From Propionibacterium cyclohexanicum (GTDB lineage: Bacteria > Actinomycetota > Actinomycetes > Propionibacteriales > Propionibacteriaceae): DNA of 64,000 nt. A model generated the notes under the pieces. That model saw nothing but the letters and a program-made list of their open reading frames with translations, was not told the DNA's origin and did no database searches. Shown piece after piece: positions 1-8,690 of this stretch (position 1 is the stretch's first letter; each line of letters starts with the position of its first letter). The position numbers and the translations under genes are program-made. The stretch lies in NCBI RefSeq assembly GCF_900111365.1, contig NZ_FOGZ01000001.1:186001-250000 (forward strand), written 5' to 3'.

Positions 1-1
1 G

Positions 2-1615
2 ATGGTCGAGGCCGGCAGCACCGAGGCCACCTGGGAACTCGTGCGCGCCGGGCGCACCGCCCCGACCGAGGAAGTCGTGGCCGGCGGTATCGAGGCCGCC
101 AAGCCCTTCATCAAGACGCTGTGCGATGCGCAGGCCGAGCTGGCCGCCAAGATCAACAAGCAGACCTACGACTTCCCGATCTTCAAGGAGTACGAGGACG
201 ATGTCTGGCAGAAGGTGAACGAGCTCGGCGCCGAGAAGCTCGACAGGATCGAACAGATTGCTGCGAAGCTCGAACGCCAGGAGGCCGAGAGCGAGTTGAA
301 GCATGCCATCCGCGACGAGCTGGTGGCCGACGAGCGCTTCGCGGGGCGAGAGGGCGAGATCTCTGCTGCCTTCAAGGCACTGGAGAAGAAGATCGTGCGT
401 ACCCGGGTGCTGCGCGAGGGCGTGCGCATCGATGGGCGTGGTCCCAAGGACATCCGGGCGCTGTCCGCCGAGGTCGGCGTGATCCCGCGCGTGCACGGTT
501 CGGGCCTGTTCCAGCGCGGCGAAACCCAGGTGCTGGGCATCACCACGCTCAATATGCTCGACATGGAGCAGAAGCTCGACACGCTCGGGTCCACCCACAC
601 GAAGCGCTACATGCACCAGTACGAGATGCCTCCCTACTCCACCGGTGAGACCGGCCGGATCGGCTCGCCCAAGCGGCGTGAGGTCGGCCATGGCGCCCTC
701 GCAGAGCGTGCCATCGTCCCGGTCCTGCCTACTCGCGACGAATTCCCCTACGCGATCCGCCAGGTGAGCGAGGCGATCGGTTCGAACGGGTCCACCTCGA
801 TGGGTTCGGTCTGCGCCTCCACCCTGGCCCTGCTCAACGCTGGCGTGCCGCTCAAGGCTCCGGTGGCGGGCATCGCCATGGGCCTCATGTCGCAGACCGG
901 CGAGGATGGCCAGACCACCTATCTGGCACTCACCGACATCCTGGGAGCTGAGGACGCGCTGGGCGATATGGACTTCAAGGTCGCCGGGACCAGCGAATTC
1001 GTCACCGCCCTGCAGCTTGACACGAAGCTCGACGGCATCCCCGCCGATGTCCTGGCATCCGCCCTGCTGCAGGCCCGCGAGGCCCGCCATACGATCCTCG
1101 GGGTGATCCACGAGGCCATCGACACGCCCGACGAGATGAGCCCCTTCGCGCCGCGCATCCTCACCCTGCACATCCCCACCGACAAGATCGGCGAGGTCAT
1201 CGGGCCCAAGGGCAAGGTGATCAACCAGATCCAGGACGACACCGGCGCCAACATCTCCATCGAGGAGGACGGCACCATCTACGTCGGTGCCGACACCGGC
1301 GAGGCCGCCGAGTCCGCCCGCCAGATGATCAACGGCATCGCCAATCCGACGATGCCCGAGAAGGGCGAGCGCTATCTCGGCACGGTGGTCAAGCTCATGA
1401 GCTTCGGCGCCTTCGTGTCGCTGCTTCCCGGCAAGGACGGCCTGCTGCACATCAGCAAGCTGCGCGGCCTCAATGACGGCAAGCGCGTCGAGAACGTCGA
1501 GGACGTGCTCTCGGTGGGGCAGAAGCTCCAGGTCGAGATCAGCGATGTCGACGACCGAGGCAAGCTCTCGCTCGCCCCGGTGGTGGAGAGCGAGCAACTC
1601 GCCGAACAGGCCTGA
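2..1615 (+). CDS. pnp: Polyribonucleotide nucleotidyltransferase, 3' part of gene
   Basis: PNPase degrades RNA 3' to 5' by phosphorolysis and acts in mRNA turnover. The reading frame is open at the window edge, so the first RNase PH domain is missing; the first ATG (3-5) is internal. About 537 residues remain of a usual 700 or more. Visible in order: the helical linker, the second RNase PH core (from about residue 140, with [10 protein letters not shown]), a KH domain near residue 394 ([11 protein letters not shown]) and a C-terminal S1 domain from about residue 456 ([12 protein letters not shown]). It ends just before a strong hairpin, so it is probably the last gene of its transcription unit. 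Identity is secure; only the N-terminus is unseen. Confidence 0.97.
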   Translation: MVEAGSTEATWELVRAGRTAPTEEVVAGGIEAAKPFIKTLCDAQAELAAKINKQTYDFPIFKEYEDDVWQKVNELGAEKLDRIEQIAAKLERQEAESELKHAIRDELVADERFAGREGEISAAFKALEKKIVRTRVLREGVRIDGRGPKDIRALSAEVGVIPRVHGSGLFQRGETQVLGITTLNMLDMEQKLDTLGSTHTKRYMHQYEMPPYSTGETGRIGSPKRREVGHGALAERAIVPVLPTRDEFPYAIRQVSEAIGSNGSTSMGSVCASTLALLNAGVPLKAPVAGIAMGLMSQTGEDGQTTYLALTDILGAEDALGDMDFKVAGTSEFVTALQLDTKLDGIPADVLASALLQAREARHTILGVIHEAIDTPDEMSPFAPRILTLHIPTDKIGEVIGPKGKVINQIQDDTGANISIEEDGTIYVGADTGEAAESARQMINGIANPTMPEKGERYLGTVVKLMSFGAFVSLLPGKDGLLHISKLRGLNDGKRVENVEDVLSVGQKLQVEISDVDDRGKLSLAPVVESEQLAEQA

Positions 1616-1630
1616 GCTCCTTCCCCCTGT

Positions 1631-1681
1631 CCCTGTCACTGCGGGCCGGGCACCTCGGGTGCCCGGCCCGCAGTGACAGGG
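1631..1681 (+). terminator. Long perfect hairpin after pnp
   Basis: A perfect inverted repeat of 24 bp pairs 1631-1654 with 1658-1681 around a 3-base loop (TCG). It begins 15 bases after the pnp stop and is followed by GG rather than a T-tract. It probably ends pnp transcription or protects the 3' end. The same hairpin would form on the other strand. Confidence 0.7.
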
Positions 1682-1714
1682 GGCATGACCCGAACAGCCA
1701 GCCGATCCGGGTAA

Positions 1715-2497
<783 letters not shown>

Positions 2498-2501
2498 GCC
2501 G

Positions 2502-3221
2502 ATGTCCGTGCGAACTCGGCGTCGCCGACCACGCGTGCTCGTGGTGGCTCTTGTTGCCGCGATCATCGCCTTCCTCGCGGCGGACCAGGTCGTGCGGATC
2601 CGGGCCGAGTCCCGGATCTCCACCCAGGTGACCAGCCAGATCGGATCGTCCACACCGGTCACCGTGCACCTGGGAGGCTGGCCCTTCCTGGTCTCGGTGG
2701 CCCGCAACGAGCTGGGCTCTGCCCGGCTGTCGATCGGTTCGGCCACGCTGCCGGTGGGCTCGCGCGAGGTCGCGGTGCGCGAGGGCTCGGTGCGCGTGCG
2801 CGGGGTGGCACCGATCCGCAATCTGTCGTCCGCCAGCATCGGGGTGGCCGATGCCCAGGTGGTGATCAGCTGGGACACGCTCACCCGGCTGACCGGGGTG
2901 CAGCTCTCGCTGGCAGGTGAGGGCCAGGTGGCTGCCCAGACGACGCTCAGCGTGCTCGGCACCGAGGTGCAGGCCAGGATCGTGGCCGGCCTGCGGCTGG
3001 GCGATGCCGCAGGCCAGCTTGTTCTTGACGGCCCCGGCGCGCAGGTGGCGGGCGTGCAGGTTCCCCCGCAGATCGTCTCCGGGGCGGTGAACCGGTTGAG
3101 ATCGCGGCTCGTGCTGCCGGCCTTGCCGACGGGTCTGGGTTATTCCGGTCTTTCGGTGGATGCCCGGGGCGTCACGGTGGACGTGCACGGCGAGCATCTG
3201 TCGCTTTCGCAGCTTCGCTGA
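2502..3221 (+). CDS. DUF2993 (LmeA-like) exported lipid-binding protein
   Basis: This 239-residue protein starts with an arginine-rich N-terminus and one hydrophobic segment (about residues 11-28), so it is secreted or membrane-anchored. The rest is a beta-rich domain of the DUF2993 type. The studied relative, mycobacterial LmeA, is a periplasmic phospholipid-binding protein that supports lipomannan elongation; transferring that role here is inference. The ATG start lies 4 bases after the dapB stop, which suggests one transcript. Motifs such as LGGWPFL near the start of the mature domain fit the family. The exact ligand is unknown. Confidence 0.75.
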   Translation: MSVRTRRRRPRVLVVALVAAIIAFLAADQVVRIRAESRISTQVTSQIGSSTPVTVHLGGWPFLVSVARNELGSARLSIGSATLPVGSREVAVREGSVRVRGVAPIRNLSSASIGVADAQVVISWDTLTRLTGVQLSLAGEGQVAAQTTLSVLGTEVQARIVAGLRLGDAAGQLVLDGPGAQVAGVQVPPQIVSGAVNRLRSRLVLPALPTGLGYSGLSVDARGVTVDVHGEHLSLSQLR

Positions 3222-3365
3222 GCCAGATCGCGTGGATCAGCCGCTGCCGATTCGCCGAGTGCGTGACGAGGGCTGGAATACCGCCGATCCTCACATGGTT
3301 GTACGGGCGGTCTCGCCTGTGGGGGTGGGCTCATTGTCAACGGAATCCGTGGCCAGGAGAAGCAC

Positions 3366-5108
3366 ATGAATGTAGCCGAGCAAATCGTCCAGCAACTCGT
3401 CGATGCCGGTGTCACTCGGATCTACGGAATCGTGGGTGATTCCCTCAATCCCATTGTCGATGCGGTGCGGAAGACGGGCGGCTCGAGAAAGGGCGGCATC
3501 GACTGGGTGCATGTGCGTCACGAGGAAGCAGCCGCATTCGCCGCCTCGGCCGATGCACAGCTCACCGGCAAGCTCGCCGTCTGTGCCGGCTCCTGCGGCC
3601 CGGGCAACCTGCATCTCATCAACGGCTTGTACGACGCCCAGCGTTCGGGTGCCCCCGTGCTGGCCATCGCCTCGCACATTCCCAGCGTTCAGATCGGGTC
3701 GAGCTATTTCCAGGAGACCCACCCCGACCGGCTGTTCCTCGAGTGCTCGGTCTACCGCGAGATGATCTCCGATCCTGCCCAGGCGCCGCGCGTGGTCAAC
3801 TCCGCGATCCGTCACGCCATCTCGCTCAACGGCGTCTCGGTACTCACCATTCCCGGTGACATCTCCGCTGAACAGGCCTCTGCCCCCACGCCCATCTACC
3901 GCGAGGCGCGCCATCCCGTGCTCGAGCCCGCACCCGAGGACGTGGAGAACCTTGCCGCGCTGCTCAACAAGGCCAAGAAGGTGGCGATCTTCGCCGGCTA
4001 CGGCGTGCAGGGCGCTCATGATGAGGTCATCGCCTTGGCGCAGGCGCTCAATGCCCCGATCGGTCACAGCCTGCGCGGCAAGGATTTCATCCAGTACGAC
4101 AATCCCTTCGATGTCGGCATGACCGGCCTGCTGGGCTACGGGGCTGCAGCCGAGGGCATGAACGACGCCGATGTCCTGCTCATGTTGGGCACCGACTTCC
4201 CCTACAACCAGTTCCTTCCCGACACGCTGACTGTCCAGGTCGACAGGGAGGCCGAGAAGCTCGGCCGGCGCACTGACGTCAGTTTCCCCATCCAGGCGGA
4301 TGTCAAGGCGCTCGTCACGGCGGTGACGCCCAAGATCGACAAGGGTCGCGACGATCACTTCCTGCAGGCCACGCTCAAGCGCCATGCCAAGATCATGAAG
4401 GCCCCGGTCGGCTCCTACACCCGCAATGCGGAGAACCTCAAGCCGATCCATCCCGAGTTCGTGGCCCACGTGCTCAATGAGGTCGCCGACCAGGACGCCG
4501 TCTTCACCGCCGACACCGGTATGTGCAATGTCTGGACGGCGCGCTATATCGATCCGCTCGGCACCCGCCGTCTCATCGGCTCCTTCTTGCACGGCTCGAT
4601 GGCCAATGCCCTGCCGATGGCGATCGGCGCCCAGGCCTCGCACCCCGGGCGTCAGGTCATCTCGGTCAGCGGCGACGGTGGACTGTCGATGCTGCTCGGC
4701 GAGCTGGTCACTGCCCGCATGCACAACCTGCCGATCAAGGTGATGGTCTTCAACAACTCCACGCTGGGCATGGTCAAGCTGGAGATGCTCGTCGCCGGCC
4801 TGCCCGACTTCGGCACCGATGTGCACGACGTCAACTATGCAGGGGTTGCTGCCGCCATGGGATTCCATGGTGAGCGGGTGGAGGATCCCAAGCGCGTGCG
4901 CGGCGCCATCACCGATGCCCTGGCTGCCGATGGTCCGGCGCTCGTCGAGTTCATCACCGACCCGAATGCCCTGAGCCTGCCGCCCACCATCACGGGCGAG
5001 ATGCTCATCGGCTTCGCCACCGCCATGAGCAAGGTCGTGCTGAATCGCGGAGCCGGCGAGGTGGTGAGCATGGCCACCTCGAATATGCGCAATATTCCGA
5101 GGCCCTGA
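3366..5108 (+). CDS. poxB: Pyruvate oxidase / pyruvate:quinone oxidoreductase
   Basis: This is a thiamine-diphosphate and FAD flavoenzyme converting pyruvate to acetate and CO2, with electrons passed to quinone in PoxB-type enzymes. At 580 residues it matches E. coli PoxB through its length, including CAGSCGPGNLHLINGL, YFQETHP and LGSFLHGSMANALPMAIG. The catalytic Glu lies in VRHEEAAAFAA (about residue 52). The ThDP/Mg motif GDGG is followed about 25 residues later by FNN. The ATG has a clear AGGAGA site six bases upstream. The C-terminal stretch could be the lipid-responsive peripheral membrane segment known in E. coli. An oxygen-using, H2O2-forming oxidase is the alternative, but the sequence looks nearer the quinone-linked type. 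Confidence 0.93.
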   Translation: MNVAEQIVQQLVDAGVTRIYGIVGDSLNPIVDAVRKTGGSRKGGIDWVHVRHEEAAAFAASADAQLTGKLAVCAGSCGPGNLHLINGLYDAQRSGAPVLAIASHIPSVQIGSSYFQETHPDRLFLECSVYREMISDPAQAPRVVNSAIRHAISLNGVSVLTIPGDISAEQASAPTPIYREARHPVLEPAPEDVENLAALLNKAKKVAIFAGYGVQGAHDEVIALAQALNAPIGHSLRGKDFIQYDNPFDVGMTGLLGYGAAAEGMNDADVLLMLGTDFPYNQFLPDTLTVQVDREAEKLGRRTDVSFPIQADVKALVTAVTPKIDKGRDDHFLQATLKRHAKIMKAPVGSYTRNAENLKPIHPEFVAHVLNEVADQDAVFTADTGMCNVWTARYIDPLGTRRLIGSFLHGSMANALPMAIGAQASHPGRQVISVSGDGGLSMLLGELVTARMHNLPIKVMVFNNSTLGMVKLEMLVAGLPDFGTDVHDVNYAGVAAAMGFHGERVEDPKRVRGAITDALAADGPALVEFITDPNALSLPPTITGEMLIGFATAMSKVVLNRGAGEVVSMATSNMRNIPRP

Positions 5109-5127
5109 GTTCCGGCTCCGGCCCACG

Positions 5128-5173
5128 ACGGGGATCGTCCGATCCGGGTTCTGCCCGATCAGGCGATCCCCGT
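5128..5173. terminator. Possible bidirectional terminator between convergent poxB and GNAT gene
   Basis: ACGGGGATCG (5128-5137) is repeated in inverted form at 5164-5173 between and partly inside the converging 3' ends. There is no T-tract on either strand, so the call is tentative. Confidence 0.4.
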
Positions 5174-5695
5174 GTGCATTCTGATCTGCCTGAGCCGAAT
5201 GCTGCCATCGGGCGTCCCGATCTCCCGGTGAGCGCCGTCGGGACCCCAGCCCGCACTGGTGAGGAAACCACGCAGCGCGTCGTCGTTGCTCAACAGCCAC
5301 CAGGTGGCGCGGACGAAACCGTCAGCCGCGAGGGTGTCCACCGCGGCGTGCAGCAGGCGCGAACCGTGGCCCGCGCCCCGATGGCGGGGACTCACCACGA
5401 ACTCGCCCACCAGCCCATCGCGCGGCCCCGCATCCGGATCGTCGCTGGGCCCCACGGCGACGAAGCCGATGGGCTCGGTCTTCATCGCGTCCACTGCCAC
5501 GAGCAGCCGGTAACTGGCGAGCGGAGGATGCACGATGGCCTCCCTCCAGCTGTTCGCCACCTGCGATGGGCTGGGCAGGAACTCGGCCAGGCCCCCCTGT
5601 GACCAGGCCTCTCGCTGCAGGGCCGCGAGCCGGGTGGCCTCGGCGGGCATGGCGAGGCGCACGAAGCCCGCATCGGAATCCGGCTGTTCGTTCAC
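5159..5695 (-). CDS. GNAT-family N-acetyltransferase
   Basis: This 178-residue protein carries a GNAT fold: the strand GLVGEFVVSPRHRGAGHGSRLL holds the acetyl-CoA pyrophosphate-binding signature (R-x-x-G-x-G/A), followed by a helix and the WWLLSNDDALRGF segment. The acceptor cannot be deduced. The GTG start at 5695 is preceded by TATCCT (5702-5707 on this strand) ending six bases upstream, the layout of a leaderless promoter. The frame stays open far upstream through the antisense of rnj, but that extension is an artefact of high GC. The gene is divergent from rnj and convergent with poxB. Confidence 0.85.
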   Translation of the reverse strand: MNEQPDSDAGFVRLAMPAEATRLAALQREAWSQGGLAEFLPSPSQVANSWREAIVHPPLASYRLLVAVDAMKTEPIGFVAVGPSDDPDAGPRDGLVGEFVVSPRHRGAGHGSRLLHAAVDTLAADGFVRATWWLLSNDDALRGFLTSAGWGPDGAHREIGTPDGSIRLRQIRMHTGIA

Positions 5696-5701
5696 CGGCC
5701 C

Positions 5702-5767
5702 AGGATAGTTCCGAGGGTCCGGGCCGCCGTGCCGCGCGCCCGCGCGCAGGACGAGGGCGGCTAGGGT
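5702..5767. promoter_or_regulatory. Divergent leaderless promoters for the GNAT gene and rnj
   Basis: The minus-strand -10 TATCCT (5702-5707) ends six bases before the GTG at 5695. The plus-strand -10 TAGGGT (5762-5767) ends six bases before the GTG at 5774. Both place the transcription start at or next to the start codon. No clear -35 was identified. Confidence 0.65.
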
Positions 5768-5773
5768 TGTTCC

Positions 5774-7459
5774 GTGCCACTTGACGGACTCAAGACCCCA
5801 CCCAAGCTCAAGCCGGACACCCTGCGGATCATTCCGCTGGGAGGCCTGGGCGATGTGGGGCGAAACATGACCTGCTTCGAGCTGAACGGGAAACTGCTGC
5901 TGGTGGACTGCGGCGTGCTCTTCCCCGAGGACAACCAGCCCGGTGTCGACCTCATCCTGCCCGGCCTCGACTACCTGAGCGAGAGGCTCGACGACGTCGT
6001 CGGGCTCGTCCTCACCCACGGCCACGAGGATCACATCGGCGCGGTTCCCTATCTGCTGCGTCAACGGGTGGACATACCGCTGTACGGCAGCAAGCTGACC
6101 CTGGCTCTGGTCGAGGGCAAGCTGCGTGAGCACCGGCTGCGCGACGCCATGCTGCACACCGTGCGGGAGGGCGACCGAGTCGAGCTGGGCGGCTTCGGGC
6201 TGGAGTTCTTCGCCGTGACGCACTCCATTCCCGACGCCATGGCCGTGTGCATCCGCACGAGTGCCGGCACAGTGCTGCACACCGGCGATTTCAAGATGGA
6301 CCAGCTGCCGCTCGATCGCCGGATCACCGATCTGCGCGGTTTTGCCCGGGTGGGGCAGGAGGGCGTGGACCTGCTCATGGCCGACTCCACCAATGCCGAG
6401 GTGCCCGGCTTCACGCCCCTTGAGCGCGACATCCTGCCCTCGCTGGAGCGCGTCTTCTCCGAGTCGAAGCAGAAGATCGTGGTGGCCTGTTTCTCCTCCC
6501 ACGTGCACCGTGTCCAGCAGATCCTCAATCTGGCCGTCAAACACGACCGCAAGGTCTGCTATGTCGGACGCTCCATGCTGCGCAATATGGGCATCGCTCG
6601 AGATCTTGGCTATCTCACGGTGCCGGAGAACACGCTCATCGAGTTGTCGAAACTGCCGGACTTCCCGCCCGAGAAGGTCGTCATCATCTGCACCGGCTCC
6701 CAGGGCGAGCCTCTGGCCGCCCTGTCGAGGATCGCCAACCGGGAGCATCCGGCGATCTCGGTGGTGCCGGGCGACACGGTGCTGTTCGCCTCCTCGCTCA
6801 TCCCGGGAAACGAGAATTCCGTCTACCGGGTGGTCAACTCGCTCACCAGGATCGGGGCGAGGGTCGTGCATCGAGGCAACGCCTTCGTGCATGTCTCGGG
6901 GCATTCCAGTGCCGGGGAGCTGCTCTATGTCTACAACATCGTCCAGCCGCGCAATGCGATGCCCATTCACGGCGAGCCTCGTCATCTGGTGGCCAACGCC
7001 GAGCTGGCCATCGCCACCGGCGTCCCTCGTCCACAGGCGATCGTCGCCCAGGATGGCGATGTCGTCGACCTGCGCGGGGGCCTGGCGCATCTTGTGGGGC
7101 GGGTGGACGCCTCCTATATCTTCGTCGACGGCTCGACCGTGGGTGACGTCTCCGAGAGCAGCCTCACCGATCGGCGGATCCTCGGCGAGGAGGGCTTCAT
7201 CTCGGTTGTCAGCGCGGTCGATATGCGTTCGGGTACCGTCGTGGCCGGCCCGGACGTGTCGGCACGGGGTTTCCTGGAGGATCCGACGATCTTCGACGAG
7301 GTCACCGTCCGCATCAAGGACGCGCTGAGCCAGGCACTGGGGGAGGGGGTCGACGACGTGCACCGGCTCCAGCAGATCGAGCGGCGGGTGGTCGGGCAGT
7401 GGGTGAACACGACCTATCGGCGACGCCCGATGATCGTCCCCGTCGTCATCCCGGTATGA
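5774..7459 (+). CDS. rnj: Ribonuclease J
   Basis: RNase J is a zinc-dependent endonuclease and 5'-3' exonuclease for mRNA decay and rRNA processing. The 561-residue product has the metallo-beta-lactamase motif HGHEDH (about residues 82-87), further metal ligands in TGDFKMDQ and MADSTNAE, the beta-CASP region with VACFSSHVHRVQQ, and the GHSSAGELL and PIHGEPRH motifs. The GTG start comes directly after TAGGGT with a six-base gap, so the mRNA is probably leaderless. With pnp nearby, the left end of the window carries two main RNA-degrading enzymes. The length matches actinobacterial RNase J. Confidence 0.96.
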   Translation: MPLDGLKTPPKLKPDTLRIIPLGGLGDVGRNMTCFELNGKLLLVDCGVLFPEDNQPGVDLILPGLDYLSERLDDVVGLVLTHGHEDHIGAVPYLLRQRVDIPLYGSKLTLALVEGKLREHRLRDAMLHTVREGDRVELGGFGLEFFAVTHSIPDAMAVCIRTSAGTVLHTGDFKMDQLPLDRRITDLRGFARVGQEGVDLLMADSTNAEVPGFTPLERDILPSLERVFSESKQKIVVACFSSHVHRVQQILNLAVKHDRKVCYVGRSMLRNMGIARDLGYLTVPENTLIELSKLPDFPPEKVVIICTGSQGEPLAALSRIANREHPAISVVPGDTVLFASSLIPGNENSVYRVVNSLTRIGARVVHRGNAFVHVSGHSSAGELLYVYNIVQPRNAMPIHGEPRHLVANAELAIATGVPRPQAIVAQDGDVVDLRGGLAHLVGRVDASYIFVDGSTVGDVSESSLTDRRILGEEGFISVVSAVDMRSGTVVAGPDVSARGFLEDPTIFDEVTVRIKDALSQALGEGVDDVHRLQQIERRVVGQWVNTTYRRRPMIVPVVIPV

Positions 7460-7497
7460 GCGGGACGCACATCGAGGCGGATTCGGGGCAGGAAGAT

Positions 7498-7527
7498 TTG
7501 GCTGGCGGCGGCCCGAGACGATAAACT
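7498..7527 (+). promoter_or_regulatory. Promoter of rpmB
   Basis: TTGGCT (7498-7503) and TAAACT (7522-7527) are separated by 18 bases. The start would be near 7534, giving a leader of about 68 nt before the rpmB ribosome-binding site AAGGAG (7591-7596). Confidence 0.55.
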
Positions 7528-7601
7528 TGCCCGGTTGCGTCTCCAGGACGCTGTCCTATTCATCACACATCAGCAGATTCACGAAGAGTCAAGGAGTCAC
7601 C

Positions 7602-7787
7602 ATGGCAGCCGTGTGCGAGATCTGCGGCAAGGGTCCCGGCTTCGGGCACAACGTGCCGTGGTCGAAGAAGAAGACGAATCGTCGCTGGGATCCGAACATT
7701 CAGCGTGTTCATGCCGTTGTCAACGGCACTCCCCAGCGCCTCAACGTGTGCGTCTCCTGCTTGAAGGCCGGCAAGGTCAGCCGCTGA
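7602..7787 (+). CDS. rpmB: 50S ribosomal protein L28, zinc-ribbon form
   Basis: L28 is a structural protein of the large ribosomal subunit. The 61-residue protein begins MAAVCEICGKGPGFGHNV and ends with CVSCLKAGKVSR, so it has the CxxC...CxxC zinc-binding pairs of the C+ form. The ATG at 7602 has AAGGAG five bases upstream. The frame stays open upstream to 7527, but that part lacks family similarity and overlaps the promoter. The gene stands alone with its own promoter and a strong terminator at 7879-7926. Many Actinobacteria carry a second, cysteine-free L28 that is zinc-regulated; none is visible here. Confidence 0.96.
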   Translation: MAAVCEICGKGPGFGHNVPWSKKKTNRRWDPNIQRVHAVVNGTPQRLNVCVSCLKAGKVSR

Positions 7788-7878
7788 CCCAGCCCATTGG
7801 GTAGCCAGCACCGGCAGGTAGCCAATACCGTCGAATAGTTGGCACCGGCGGGTAGCCAGCGCAGCCCAGCGCGATCAC

Positions 7879-7926
7879 GAACACCGGGAGCCCATCCAGT
7901 TCTGACTGGATGGGCTCCCGGTGTTC
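7879..7926 (+). terminator. Perfect hairpin after rpmB
   Basis: Bases 7879-7900 pair perfectly with 7905-7926 (22 bp, loop TCTG). Before it, 7797-7861 contains degenerate copies of GGTAGCCAGCACCGGC. No T-tract follows, as is common in high-GC Actinobacteria. Confidence 0.7.
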
Positions 7927-8126
7927 TGTGCCGTGACCCGCCGACTTCGCAGGACCGCGCAGCCTCGAGCGTGGCACGGGGCCGCCCCTGCCCCTGGCAT
8001 GGTGCGAGCGTGCGGGCGCTGAAGTGCCCCTCGCCCTGTGGCGATGCGCGCAGTTGCCCATCGGGGTGTACACGTGCCCGCCCGCGGCGGCAGGCGCAAG
8101 GACCTACGTGTGCAGCCGCTGGGCGA
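7927..8126. other. Intergenic region between rpmB terminator and tatA-like gene
   Basis: Together with 7788-7878 this makes about 340 bases without a gene. Apart from the hairpin and the short degenerate repeats at 7797-7861, no promoter, RNA or reading frame with coding character was recognised. Confidence 0.5.
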
Positions 8127-8486
8127 CTAATTGCCCAGCGAGGTGATCCCTGGAGCGGCGGAAGCCGGCATCCCAGCGCGCTCCGACACCCCGGTGCTTG
8201 TCTGCGCTGCAGTACTGGCCGGCGCTGCAGTACTGGCCGGCGCTGGGGCGGCAGTCGCTTCCGCGTCAGTGGTCTGGTCCGGCGAGCTGAGACCGGGTGA
8301 GCTCGTCGTGGCCGAGGCACTGGTCTGGAGATGCTGGGTCTCTTGCCTGAATTCTCGCAGCGCCTGGCCTGCGGACTTGCCGAGACCTGCGAGCTTTGAG
8401 CCGCCGAACAAGAAGACCGCAAGGATCAGCAGGACCAGGAGATCCTGCCAGCTGTCCAGCATGAGAACTGGCATTGCTGTGTTCAT
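8127..8486 (-). CDS. tatA: TatA/E-family twin-arginine translocase subunit
   Basis: TatA-type proteins form the pore of the Tat pathway that exports folded proteins. The 119-residue product has a short N-terminus, one membrane helix (about residues 14-31, ending FLFGG), a hinge, and an amphipathic helix (LAGLGKSAGQALREFRQE), the family layout. The remaining two thirds is an Ala/Ser/Thr/Pro-rich tail. It contains a tandem 18-bp DNA repeat (8204-8221 and 8222-8239) encoding the ASTAA blocks. The ATG has GGAGG upstream on the minus strand. No tatB or tatC lies nearby, so the TatA/TatB distinction rests on length and is not certain. Confidence 0.82.
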   Translation of the reverse strand: MNTAMPVLMLDSWQDLLVLLILAVFLFGGSKLAGLGKSAGQALREFRQETQHLQTSASATTSSPGLSSPDQTTDAEATAAPAPASTAAPASTAAQTSTGVSERAGMPASAAPGITSLGN

Positions 8487-8599
8487 ACCGTTCCCTCCTC
8501 GGGAGAGATGTGCGGCCCGATAGTGCCGCTAGGCCGACCCTGCCATCCGATGCTGTGAATGGGCGATGCGGTGCGCAGGCACACCTTCGGCTGTGCAGC

Positions 8600-8653
8600 G
8601 CTGGCGCGGGGAAGCCCTGCGTGTCTGGTGGGCTGGCGCGGGGAAGCCCTGCG
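8600..8653. repeat. Two 22-bp direct repeats between tatA-like gene and recG
   Basis: GCTGGCGCGGGGAAGCCCTG plus CG occurs at 8600-8621 and again at 8632-8653, a 32-bp period. It lies in the divergent intergenic region just upstream of the recG promoter. Its function is unknown. Confidence 0.8.
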
Positions 8654-8677
8654 CGCCTCAGTGTCCGTTCTGCTGGC

Positions 8678-8683
8678 TAGGCT
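8678..8683 (+). promoter_or_regulatory. Leaderless -10 element of recG
   Basis: TAGGCT ends seven bases before the recG ATG at 8691, and there is no Shine-Dalgarno sequence. This supports both the start choice and a leaderless mRNA. Confidence 0.6.
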
Positions 8684-8690
8684 CGAGCCC

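Noticed and set aside
3291-5300. A 669-codon open frame antisense to poxB
   Set aside because: Same GC-driven pattern; poxB on the other strand is unambiguous.
5159-7363. A 734-codon fusion of the GNAT domain with upstream sequence
   Set aside because: The extra N-terminal part is antisense to rnj, while a leaderless GTG at 5695 gives a normal-length acetyltransferase.
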